Notes: generated by a model not told the origin, from the sequence alone. Counted from the stretch's first letter, positions 1-5,741 are shown. The stretch: DNA of 10,699 nt from JBMORO01 sp049322295 (GCA_049322295.1 JBMORO010000036.1:1-10699), one strand, 5' to 3'. Numbers and translations are program-made.

Positions 1-203
1 AACATAATACAAATCCTGTACCTTTTTATCTGGTAGGGGAAGAATTTAGATTAAAAAAAGCAAAAACTAAAGAAGAAATAGAAAAATTATATCGAGCCCC
101 CCAAGGAATCCTTTGCGATATTGCACCCACAATTTTAGACCTAATGAAAATTCCCCAGCCATCTAAGATGACTGGGGCAAGTTTATTGGGTATTTTAAGA
201 TAA
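1..203 (+). CDS. gpmI: 2,3-bisphosphoglycerate-independent phosphoglycerate mutase, C-terminal end (5' truncated by window)
   Basis: The reading frame is open from base 3 to the TAA at 201-203 and gives 66 residues. It begins HNTNPVPFYLV, contains GILCDIAPTILDLM, and ends KMTGASLLGILR. These match the conserved C-terminus of cofactor-independent phosphoglycerate mutase (alkaline phosphatase superfamily), which interconverts 3- and 2-phosphoglycerate in glycolysis in the cytoplasm. The His of the HxTNPVPF segment is probably a metal ligand, by family knowledge. The catalytic Ser and the other ligands lie upstream of the window. The gene is convergent with clpP, with 3 bases between the two stop codons. 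An imperfect palindrome at 153-177 lies over the conserved P-x-x-MTG codons and is probably coincidental. Confidence 0.9.
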   Translation, partial: HNTNPVPFYLVGEEFRLKKAKTKEEIEKLYRAPQGILCDIAPTILDLMKIPQPSKMTGASLLGILR

Positions 204-206
204 TTT

Positions 207-788
207 TTACCTTTTTTCTATAATTTCATCAATTACACCGTATTCTTTGGCTTCCTCTGAAGACATATAATAGTCACGGTCGCTATCTTTTTCAATCTTG
301 GCAATTGTCTGGCCAGTATGCTTGGCCAGAATTTTATTTAATTTCTGCTTTATTTTTAAAATATGTTTGGCTGAAATCTCAATATCTGAAGCCTGACCAC
401 CAGCCTCGCCCATAACCTGATGAATCATTACCTCGGAATTAGGCAAAGCGAATCTTTTTCCTTTTTTGCCAGCTGCTAAAATCACTGCTCCTCCACTGGC
501 CGCTATTCCTACACAAACAGTAGCAATATCACACTTTACATACTGCATAGTATCATATATTGCCATTGTAGCAGTTACGGTTCCGCCTGGGCTATTGATA
601 TAAATACGGATATCTTTTTTGGGATCCTGATTTTCCAAAAATAAAAGCTGGGCAATTACCGAATTTGCCACGTGATCATCAATTGGGCCGCCCAAAAAAA
701 TAATTCTATCTTTTAAAAGACGAGAATAAATATCATAAGCTCGCTCACCATATTGTGATTTTTCAATTACGGTTGGAATTAGATTCAT
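207..788 (-). CDS. clpP: ATP-dependent Clp protease proteolytic subunit ClpP
   Basis: The 193-residue protein matches the usual ClpP length. ClpP forms the tetradecameric serine-protease barrel that degrades proteins unfolded by ClpX or ClpA/C ATPases. The triad is visible: Ser98 in GIAASGG, His123 in MIHQV, and Asp172 in the DSDRDYYMS segment, equivalent to Ser97/His122/Asp171 of mature E. coli ClpP. The oligomer-handle sequence INSPGG (64-69) and the terminal EAKEYGVIDEI are also typical. The protein starts at MNLIPTVIEK with little propeptide. The ATG at 786-788 overlaps the trigger-factor stop as ATGA, suggesting translational coupling. Pairing of tig with clpP is common in bacteria, but the usual clpX does not follow; instead the gene runs convergently into gpmI. 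Confidence 0.96.
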   Translation of the reverse strand: MNLIPTVIEKSQYGERAYDIYSRLLKDRIIFLGGPIDDHVANSVIAQLLFLENQDPKKDIRIYINSPGGTVTATMAIYDTMQYVKCDIATVCVGIAASGGAVILAAGKKGKRFALPNSEVMIHQVMGEAGGQASDIEISAKHILKIKQKLNKILAKHTGQTIAKIEKDSDRDYYMSSEEAKEYGVIDEIIEKR

Positions 789-1771
789 GTTATTATTTTT
801 GCTTCTTTCTCGATTAGCCCAAACACTTTTTCGTTCCTAAGCACCTCTTTAGTATACTCCTTTAAAGTATCAAGGTCAATATTCTTTTCAACCTCCTCCA
901 TACTTGAATAATGCTTTAAGTCATGATTAATTCTTTCTTTAACCTCTTCATCATTCACTTCTATATTCTCCTTATCAGCAATGGCTTTCAAGCACACAGC
1001 AATTCTTACCCTTTTTTCAGCTTGTTTTTGCCAATCTTTTTTTATCTCGTTAATCGTTTTGTTAATTCCTTTTAGATATTTTTCGAAATCAAGACCTAAA
1101 GTATTTATACTTATCTTGAATTCATTTATCATTCTTTCTAATTCTTGCTCAACCAAAAATAGAGGGACATTTATTTTAGATTCTTCAGATATTCTGGTTA
1201 TCAGCTCTATTCTGATCCTCTCTTTTTCTTTAATCTCTTTTTCCTCCAGCAATCCTTCTTTTATACTATCTTTAAGAATTTCTAAAGAATCGAATTTACC
1301 CAGAGATTTAGCAAATTCATCATTCAAAAGGGGTAATTCCCTTTCTTGAACAATTTTCATTTTTACTTTAAAATCAAGATTTTTATCAGCTATTCTCTTG
1401 TCCGGCCAATTAGCTGGTACTTTTAAAGAAAATTCTTTTTCCTGTCCCGCTTTCATCCCCTCTAGTTTTTCTTCGAATCCTGGTAAAAAGCGCGATTCCC
1501 CTAAAATCAAAGGATGATTTTTACTAATTCCGTCTTCTATCTTCGCTCCTCCTTGGCGAATCTCAAAATCAACTTCTATTCGATTACCTTTTTCAGCTGG
1601 TTTATTAACGGTAATAATTTTTGCTCTTGATGTTTGTAAATAATCCAGAGATTTATCTATTTCTTCTTTAGTTACTTTTAATTCATTTTTCTTGATTCTT
1701 AATCCTTTATAATTCGCTAATTTTATCGGGATTTCAACCCTGTTATTTAATTTTTCTTTATCTTTTTTCAT
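785..1771 (-). CDS. tig: Trigger factor-like chaperone lacking the ribosome-binding domain
   Basis: This 328-residue protein resembles trigger factor from its linker onward. Residues about 58-145 form the FKBP-type prolyl isomerase domain, including ILGESRFLPGFEEKLEGMKAG and the exit motif VQERELPLLNDEFAKSLG. Residues about 150-328 form the helical chaperone arms. Full trigger factors are about 430 residues and begin with a domain of about 110 residues that docks on ribosomal protein L23 through a GFRxGKxP loop. Here the protein starts near residue 115 of the E. coli protein and has no such loop. Only 60 bases separate its ATG from the preceding gene, so the missing domain cannot be hidden upstream by a frameshift. 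There is no clear Shine-Dalgarno site. The stop overlaps clpP by 4 nt. It may act as a free cytosolic chaperone/PPIase or use another docking mode. Confidence 0.85.
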   Translation of the reverse strand: MKKDKEKLNNRVEIPIKLANYKGLRIKKNELKVTKEEIDKSLDYLQTSRAKIITVNKPAEKGNRIEVDFEIRQGGAKIEDGISKNHPLILGESRFLPGFEEKLEGMKAGQEKEFSLKVPANWPDKRIADKNLDFKVKMKIVQERELPLLNDEFAKSLGKFDSLEILKDSIKEGLLEEKEIKEKERIRIELITRISEESKINVPLFLVEQELERMINEFKISINTLGLDFEKYLKGINKTINEIKKDWQKQAEKRVRIAVCLKAIADKENIEVNDEEVKERINHDLKHYSSMEEVEKNIDLDTLKEYTKEVLRNEKVFGLIEKEAKIIT

Positions 1772-1790
1772 ACAAATAATTTATCATTTA

Positions 1791-1850
1791 CCCCCACGCT
1801 AATAAACTCCATGCCTTAAAAAATCTATTCTTTAGGATAAAGTGTGGGGG
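1791..1850 (-). repeat. Intercistronic hairpin between the Nudix gene and tig
   Basis: CCCCCACGCT (1791-1800) and AGTGTGGGGG (1841-1850) pair at 9 of 10 positions across a 40-base interior, which itself holds a weaker AT-rich stem. The outer arm forms the last codons of the Nudix gene (PHTLS) and the interior includes its stop. TTA is repeated directly on both flanks (1788-1790, 1851-1853). No U-tract follows on the minus strand, so it is unlikely to be a simple terminator. It could be an mRNA processing or stability hairpin, or a small palindromic insertion that now supplies the Nudix C-terminus. Confidence 0.5.
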
Positions 1851-2260
1851 TTAATATTTTTTAAGATTTTTCTAGTCTTTGGCCAGGTTAATTTTTTTAA
1901 AGCAGTTTTTTTATTTACCCACTTATAACCATCGTGTTCTTTAATCTCCTGTTTCAAGGATATTTTTTTATTTTTATTCACTCTAACCAAAAAAGTATCA
2001 ACAATAGAATAGTTATTTCCAAGGGCTTGCCATTTTTCTTTAATATCTAATCTTTTAATTATCTTAAAATTCTTAAGCTTCGTCTCCTCTTTTATTCCTC
2101 TTAAAACTGCCTGCTTTAGGGTTTCTCTTTTTTCGACTGTCTCTTTTAAAAACTCCCAGCCTCTCCATCTTAAAATCCTATGTAGAATCAAGAAATAAGG
2201 TTTCCTATTTTTAATATAATAAATAATTGCCCTAACTTTTTTTATTGTCTTCTTTTTCAT
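1832..2260 (-). CDS. Nudix-fold protein with degenerate Nudix box
   Basis: This 142-residue protein has the layout of a small Nudix hydrolase: an N-terminal beta strand (VRAIIYYI), then WEFLKETVEKRETLKQAVLR and GIKEETKL. The canonical box GX5EX7REUXEEXGU lines up at residues 40-62. E46, R54, E58 and E59 are kept. The first Gly is E40, the Glu of RE is G55 (a GGA codon, one base from GAA), and the last Gly is K61. The EE metal ligands remain, so weak or altered diphosphohydrolase activity is possible; a non-catalytic role is also possible. The closest style is the diadenosine-tetraphosphate/NTP pyrophosphohydrolase group. It overlaps the end of nusA by 29 nt, with no other good start inside, and its last residues are encoded by a hairpin arm. 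Confidence 0.75.
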   Translation of the reverse strand: MKKKTIKKVRAIIYYIKNRKPYFLILHRILRWRGWEFLKETVEKRETLKQAVLRGIKEETKLKNFKIIKRLDIKEKWQALGNNYSIVDTFLVRVNKNKKISLKQEIKEHDGYKWVNKKTALKKLTWPKTRKILKNINPHTLS

Positions 2261-3488
2261 CTTTCTTGTCCGCCATAGCTTTAGTAGGGACGGATTTCTT
2301 CTTAGTCTTCTCTTTTTTGGCTTTTTTTGTTTCTTTCTTTTCCTGTTTAATCATCTCTTCACTTTTTACATCTATTTTCCAGCCAGTCAATTTAGCAGCT
2401 AACCTCACATTCTGTCCTTTCTGGCCAATGGCCAGAGAGAGTTGGTCATCAGGAACAATAGCCAAAGCAATTCTCTTCTTTTCATCAACTTCTACATCTA
2501 AAACCTTAGCCGGAGAAAGGGCATTGGCAATATATTTAGCCATATCTTCGTTCCACTCAATAATATCTATCTTTTCTCCACCTAATTCATTAATTACTGT
2601 TTGAACCCGACTTCCTTTCTGACCCACGCAGGCACCAACCGGGTCAATACCCTCTTCTTCGGTGTAAACCGCTATCTTTGTTCGAGAGCCGGGTTCCCTG
2701 GCTATTGATTTTATTTGAACTGCTCCGGTGGAAATTTCTGGAACCTCAATGGCAAAAAGACGACTCACTAATTTAGGATAAGCCCTGGAAAGGATAATAT
2801 TAGGTCCCTTGGGAGTTTTCTCAACTTTTAAAATATAGACTCTTAAGCGCTGACCAATAAAAAATCTTTCACCCGGAATTTGCTCTTCAGGAAATAAAAC
2901 CCCACTAGTTTTTCCGACATCTAAAAATATATTCCTCCCCTCAATTCTTTGAATAATGGCACTAACTACTTCTCCTTCTTTATTGCTATATTCATTATAA
3001 ATCACGTCCCGTTCTGCTTCCCGCAACCTTTGAACAATTACTTGCTTGGCTGTCTGAGCAGCAATTCGTCCATAATCAGCATGAGTCTCTAGGCTAATTT
3101 GAACTTCGTCACCTGCTTTAGCTCCTTTTTTAATCTTTTGAGCATCTTCAACCATCATGTGTTTAAAGGGATTAAATCTGATTTTTTTCTCTTTCCCATT
3201 TTCGCTTTCTTCGGGAACAGTTTCAGAAGCCAATTTCTCAGCTTCCTCTTCAGTTACTGGCATTTCTTCTTTTAACATATCTTTATTCACAACTAAAAAA
3301 ACCTGGAAGACTTTTATTTCTCCAGTTTTAGGATCAAATTCAACCTTAATATTTTGACCTTTTTTGCCATAGTCTTTTTTATAAGCAGCAGCAATGGCCA
3401 TTTCTATGGTTTCAATAATTTGGTCCTGAGGAATTCCTTTTTCCTCGGCAATCTGATTCAGGGCTAATAAGAATTGTTTTTGGTCCAT
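2232..3488 (-). CDS. nusA: Transcription termination/antitermination factor NusA
   Basis: NusA binds RNA polymerase and nascent RNA to control pausing, termination and antitermination. The 418-residue product shows the standard order. The N-terminal polymerase-binding domain covers about 1-165 and includes AIAAAYKKDYG. S1 covers about 169-235 (EGEVVSAIIQRIEGRNIFLDVG is its core). KH1 has GACVGQKGSRV at 285-295, and KH2 has LAIGQKGQNVRLAAKLTGW near 352-370. A Lys-rich, low-complexity tail follows 376. The N-domain carries an acidic insert at about 74-105 (TEEEAEKLASETVPEE). The usual neighbours rimP and infB are absent; instead a Nudix gene, tig and clpP follow. The ATG at 3486-3488 is immediately preceded by the arm of an inverted-repeat element, with no Shine-Dalgarno site. 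Confidence 0.97.
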   Translation of the reverse strand: MDQKQFLLALNQIAEEKGIPQDQIIETIEMAIAAAYKKDYGKKGQNIKVEFDPKTGEIKVFQVFLVVNKDMLKEEMPVTEEEAEKLASETVPEESENGKEKKIRFNPFKHMMVEDAQKIKKGAKAGDEVQISLETHADYGRIAAQTAKQVIVQRLREAERDVIYNEYSNKEGEVVSAIIQRIEGRNIFLDVGKTSGVLFPEEQIPGERFFIGQRLRVYILKVEKTPKGPNIILSRAYPKLVSRLFAIEVPEISTGAVQIKSIAREPGSRTKIAVYTEEEGIDPVGACVGQKGSRVQTVINELGGEKIDIIEWNEDMAKYIANALSPAKVLDVEVDEKKRIALAIVPDDQLSLAIGQKGQNVRLAAKLTGWKIDVKSEEMIKQEKKETKKAKKEKTKKKSVPTKAMADKKDEKEDNKKS

Positions 3489-3489
3489 A

Positions 3490-3627
3490 CCCCGTACTGA
3501 AACTTCGACAGCAAAATGCTGGCTATCGGAGTTTTAAGGGTTAATAATTATAGTTAAATAAACTTTATCTATTTCTGCCCCGTAGATGCGGTCGCCTCTG
3601 ATGACCAGTCGAAGTTCTAGTACGGGG
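3490..3627 (-). mobile_element. ORF-poor inverted-repeat element inserted at the nusA start codon, flanked by CATA direct repeats
   Basis: The ends are CCCCGTACTGAAACTTCGAC (3490-3509) and GTCGAAGTTCTAGTACGGGG (3608-3627), which are inverted and differ at 2 of 20 positions. CATA flanks both sides (3486-3489 and 3628-3631), giving TATG on the minus strand; the right-hand TATG contains the nusA start codon. A second arm, TGCCCCGTA (3576-3584), can pair with TACGGGGCA (3621-3629), so two hairpins compete for one arm. The interior holds a perfect TATAAT on the minus strand (3547-3552), a small hairpin CAGCA-TTT-TGCTG just before nusA, and a 21-codon ORF (3565-3630, minus) starting MPRTRTST from the upstream ATG. 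The ends closely resemble those of the GIY-YIG element at 7281-7587. Best read as a MITE-like relative. Confidence 0.7.
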
Positions 3628-3643
3628 CATATTTTTTAATTAA

Positions 3644-3663
3644 GGGTCCGCTCTCGCGGACCC
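3644..3663 (-). promoter_or_regulatory. Leader hairpin in the original nusA 5' UTR
   Basis: GGGTCCGC and GCGGACCC form a perfect 8-bp stem with a 4-base loop. It lies just downstream of the promoter at 3680-3708, so it would form near the 5' end of the nusA transcript. Only an AT-rich spacer separates it from the TATG at 3628-3631. It could stabilise the mRNA or act as an attenuator. Because the following minus-strand bases are TTAATTAAAAAA rather than a clean U-run, it makes a poor terminator for yraN. Confidence 0.55.
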
Positions 3664-3679
3664 ATTGATAGTAGACTTA

Positions 3680-3708
3680 ATAATATTCTCTAAAAAATTA
3701 ATTGTCAA
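3680..3708 (-). promoter_or_regulatory. Sigma-70-type promoter for the nusA operon
   Basis: On the minus strand there is a perfect -35 TTGACA (3703-3708), a 17-base spacer, and a -10 TATTAT (3680-3685, 5 of 6). It begins 7 bases after the yraN stop codon and predicts a start near 3673. Without the inserted element the leader would be about 45 nt; with it the leader is about 185 nt. Confidence 0.7.
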
Positions 3709-3714
3709 GCGCCT

Positions 3715-4146
3715 TTACCAAAAATCTCCCACTGCGTTTTCAATGTGACGGATATCATATGAACCATCACGATAAACTTCAATGGCCAAAATATCAATTT
3801 GCCAAGGATTATCTCCGCCAGCTGATGGATTTTTACTTAAATAAATCTGAGCTAATTTAATTAATTTTTTCTGTTTATCAAAAGTAATATTATCTTCAGG
3901 CAAAAATTCCGACAGACCAGTTTTCTTTCTCGCTTTTACCTCAAAAAAAATGACCCTGCCCGCAACGCCAGCAAGACAAGCTTGCTTGGCTTGCGTGGCG
4001 GGCTGGTCTTTTTTAAACGCCACAATATCAATCTCGCCAAGTTTTGAATATCTAAAATTTTTATCTAAAATTTTATAACCTTTATCTTTTAAATATTTCT
4101 CAGCAATTTTTTCTCCTATATCTCCTAAATCCTTTTTCTCTCTCAT
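3715..4146 (-). CDS. yraN: YraN/UPF0102 family nuclease-like protein with an in-frame palindromic insert
   Basis: UPF0102 proteins have a PD-(D/E)XK-type fold and unknown cellular role; they are broadly conserved in bacteria. Visible hallmarks, numbered from the TTG at 4161, are GDIGEKIAEKYLKDKGYKIL (13-32), GEIDIVA (42-48), FFEVKAR (72-78) and the C-terminal DILAIEV. E43/D45 and the E-x-K of FFEVKAR are the expected nuclease-like residues. Between KKD and VIFFEVKAR lies a foreign-looking stretch of about 17 residues (QPATQAKQACLAGVAGR), encoded by a GC-rich palindrome; homologues normally join these strands by a short turn. The ATG at 4144-4146 is preferred: it sits 1 base after the nucleotidyltransferase stop, with GAGAAAG six bases upstream. 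A TTG at 4161 would add five residues. Confidence 0.88.
   Translation of the reverse strand: MREKKDLGDIGEKIAEKYLKDKGYKILDKNFRYSKLGEIDIVAFKKDQPATQAKQACLAGVAGRVIFFEVKARKKTGLSEFLPEDNITFDKQKKLIKLAQIYLSKNPSAGGDNPWQIDILAIEVYRDGSYDIRHIENAVGDFW
3958..4003. repeat. GC-rich palindromic element inside yraN
   Basis: This 46-bp imperfect palindrome, centred on AAGCTT, has outer arms GCCCGC and GCGGGC; 18 of 23 half-positions pair. Short outer bases GACC (3952-3955) and GGTC (4005-4008) extend the symmetry. It is far richer in G+C than the surrounding gene and is read in frame without stops. It shares CTTGG, CGTGGC and GGCGGG-type words with the palindrome at 10085-10117. Its placement recalls the in-gene palindromic elements of Rickettsia, by analogy only. 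Confidence 0.75.
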
Positions 4147-4147
4147 A

Positions 4148-4948
4148 TTATTCTTTCTCAATTAACTTCTCGGCAATGCCTTCGGCTTTTTCCAATCCTT
4201 CCTTACTTCCAATATCAGTCCATAATCCCCGATGTACGTAAACTAATAACTGGTCATCTTCAGCTAACTTTGGAAAGATTTCTTTTTCAATAGGAAAAAC
4301 TTGGCTGTGTTTCTTAGATTTAAATTCTTTGGTTTGGAAAACTTGAGGGGATAAAATATAAAATCCGGCATTAAGATAACCAGAAGTAGGGTAATCGGGT
4401 TTTTCGGTAAACTTTACCATTCGGTCATTTTTTACTTTAACCAACCCCATCTCTCCTACGTCTTGAGTATAAAAAACTGCCATTGCTCCTAAGGTTGTCT
4501 CATAGGGCACTCGTTTTTTAAATGGCAAAAATGAAAAAAACCTGGGCTCAGAGATATTATTTTTATAAAATTTTAAATAATCAGCTAAATTTATATTAGT
4601 CAAAACATCACCGTTCATAACCAAAAATTCATTTTTTAGTCCATAAGCAGCACTCCTTATCGCTCCACCTGTGCCTAATGGCTTTGGACCAATAACATAT
4701 TCTAATCCAGCTATCTTGCCCTTTTTGCCTCTAATTTTGGCTTTAGGGTCTTTTTTCTTTAAATATTTCAAAATATCTTTAGCTTTATAAAACAAGCTTA
4801 AACGAATATCATTTAATTTATATTTTTTTAATAAATCCAATTGATATTCTAAAAGAGGTCTCCCCTTGATTTCAATGAGAGACTTTGGAATATTCTTTAA
4901 TTTTCCTGGCAAATTAGTTTTTCCACCAGCTAAGATAATAACTTTCAT
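4148..4948 (-). CDS. Sugar-phosphate nucleotidyltransferase with atypical active-site loop
   Basis: The 266-residue protein belongs to the nucleotidyl transferase family (GT-A-like fold) that makes NDP-sugars from a sugar-1-phosphate and an NTP. It resembles mannose-/heptose-1-phosphate guanylyltransferases and glucose-1-phosphate thymidylyltransferases. Visible motifs are MKVIILAGG (1-9), PLGTGGAIRSA (90-100), the metal-binding MNGDVL with D114, FTEKP (180-184), GYLNAGFYIL (190-199) and WTDIG with D245. The signature loop normally reads GGxGTRLxPxT; here it is GGKTNLPGKLKNIPK, so the GTR core is missing and one residue is deleted. The nucleotide and sugar are therefore uncertain. It likely feeds cell-surface glycan synthesis. 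yraN follows after 1 base. Transcription probably starts at the promoter at 4973-5000, leaving a leader of about 20 nt. Confidence 0.85.
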   Translation of the reverse strand: MKVIILAGGKTNLPGKLKNIPKSLIEIKGRPLLEYQLDLLKKYKLNDIRLSLFYKAKDILKYLKKKDPKAKIRGKKGKIAGLEYVIGPKPLGTGGAIRSAAYGLKNEFLVMNGDVLTNINLADYLKFYKNNISEPRFFSFLPFKKRVPYETTLGAMAVFYTQDVGEMGLVKVKNDRMVKFTEKPDYPTSGYLNAGFYILSPQVFQTKEFKSKKHSQVFPIEKEIFPKLAEDDQLLVYVHRGLWTDIGSKEGLEKAEGIAEKLIEKE

Positions 4949-4972
4949 AAATCAATTTAATACCAACATTTT

Positions 4973-5000
4973 AGTATAGCTCCCTAAAATAAAAAGTCAA
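4973..5000 (-). promoter_or_regulatory. Promoter for the nucleotidyltransferase-yraN unit, overlapping a terminator
   Basis: On the minus strand the -35 is TTGACT (4995-5000) and the -10 is TATACT (4973-4978), with a 16-base spacer. The -35 bases lie within the distal arm and U-tract side of the tRNA-Ala terminator hairpin. The predicted start is near 4966, 18 bases before the ATG. Confidence 0.6.
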
Positions 5001-5026
5001 CCCCGCAGAGGCGGGGTTGACTTTTT
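4991..5026. terminator. Intrinsic terminator after tRNA-Ala (symmetrical)
   Basis: Perfect 16-bp arms AAAAAGTCAACCCCGC (4991-5006) and its complement (5011-5026) enclose the loop AGAG. On the minus strand the stem ends in TTTTT followed by ATTTT, one base after the tRNA discriminator. The symmetry would allow termination in both directions, though no + strand gene runs into it here. Confidence 0.9.
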
Positions 5027-5027
5027 G

Positions 5028-5098
5028 TGGACTCGATGGGAATTGAACCCATATCTCCGCAATGCGAATGCGGTGTATTGCCACTATACTACGAGCCC
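5028..5098 (-). tRNA. tRNA-Ala, anticodon CGC
   Basis: The 71-nt cloverleaf is complete. The acceptor GGGCTCG pairs with CGAGTCC and contains a G3:U70 wobble, the alanine identity element. The D stem is GTAT/ATAC. The anticodon stem is CCGCA/TGCGG with loop TTCGCAT (anticodon at 5064-5066). The T stem is ATGGG/CCCAT. The discriminator is A and CCA is not encoded. Its 5' end lies 4 bases from the methyltransferase stop codon, so it is probably co-transcribed with that gene. A strong terminator follows. Confidence 0.96.
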
Positions 5099-5102
5099 CA
5101 AA

Positions 5103-5741
5103 TTATATTTTCTGCGATTTACACAAATAAGCCATTCCAACTTTTTTAATCTCAATTATTTTAAGTTTTACTTTATTAAAGATTTCGACTAACTGTTTCT
5201 TTGAAAATTGTTCAGAAATATTATCTTTTACTTCCTTATTAAAAATTACTGTGGTCCCTTTAATCTTTTTTATTGGTACATTAAGCTTTCTATACATTTT
5301 CATTCTTTCTTTAAATGCATCTTCTGAAAATACACTGATAATAATAATTCCTTTTTCTTTCACAACTTCTTTCATTTGTTTAAGAATTTTTATTTTCTGG
5401 TTGCCGAAATTAGCAAAAGTGGTCATACATATTACAAAATCAAATGTGTTTCTTTTAAATGGCAGATTTCGGGCATCTGCTAAAATAATTTTGACTCTTG
5501 GATAATTTTTGAATTTACTTTTAGCATCAGTGACAGCCTTTTTATCATGGTCTATCCCAACTATGTTTTCGCTTATATCAACAATATCATTTAGGCTCCT
5601 CCCTTCACCACAACCAACTTCTAAAACCTTAGCATTTCTTGTAATGTTTTTTCTTAAATATTTTTTTTCTTCCCTAAACCACTTCTTATAAGATGGAGTA
5701 AGATTATCTAATAATTTTTCCCAATATATTATGTTTCTCAT
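5103..5741 (-). CDS. Class I SAM-dependent methyltransferase
   Basis: The 212-residue protein has the core Rossmann methyltransferase motifs. Motif I is VLEVGCGEGR (39-48). The acidic ribose-binding segment is GIDHD (62-66), the adenine-contacting segment is ADARNLPF (88-95), and motif IV is FDFVICM (100-106). The C-terminal third is Lys-rich and has no substrate-specific feature I recognise, so the target could be a small molecule, lipid, RNA or protein. It best fits the generic Methyltransf_11/25 families. It sits 33 bases after the ABC permease and 4 bases before tRNA-Ala. The gap before it holds the perfect palindrome GAACTAGTTC (5764-5773) and a CTTTATAT duplication. No Shine-Dalgarno site is seen. 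Confidence 0.85.
   Translation of the reverse strand: MRNIIYWEKLLDNLTPSYKKWFREEKKYLRKNITRNAKVLEVGCGEGRSLNDIVDISENIVGIDHDKKAVTDAKSKFKNYPRVKIILADARNLPFKRNTFDFVICMTTFANFGNQKIKILKQMKEVVKEKGIIIISVFSEDAFKERMKMYRKLNVPIKKIKGTTVIFNKEVKDNISEQFSKKQLVEIFNKVKLKIIEIKKVGMAYLCKSQKI

Noticed and set aside
153..177. Stem CCCCAGCCATCT/AGATGACTGGGG as a gpmI terminator
   Set aside because: It lies within conserved codons before the stop and no U-tract follows directly.
785..787. TGA recoding as in Gracilibacteria/Absconditabacteria
   Set aside because: TGA ends tig and DUF502 at the expected family C-termini, and Trp is encoded by TGG.
981..1349. 122-codon + strand ORF opposite the trigger factor gene
   Set aside because: Fully antisense to a convincing gene, low-complexity Ser/Ile/Phe-rich product, no recognisable motif. 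The same holds for the + strand frames opposite nusA, the methyltransferase and the metallopeptidase.
3644..3663. Hairpin as an intrinsic terminator for yraN
   Set aside because: It lies downstream of a strong promoter and lacks a clean U-run, so a leader role fits better.
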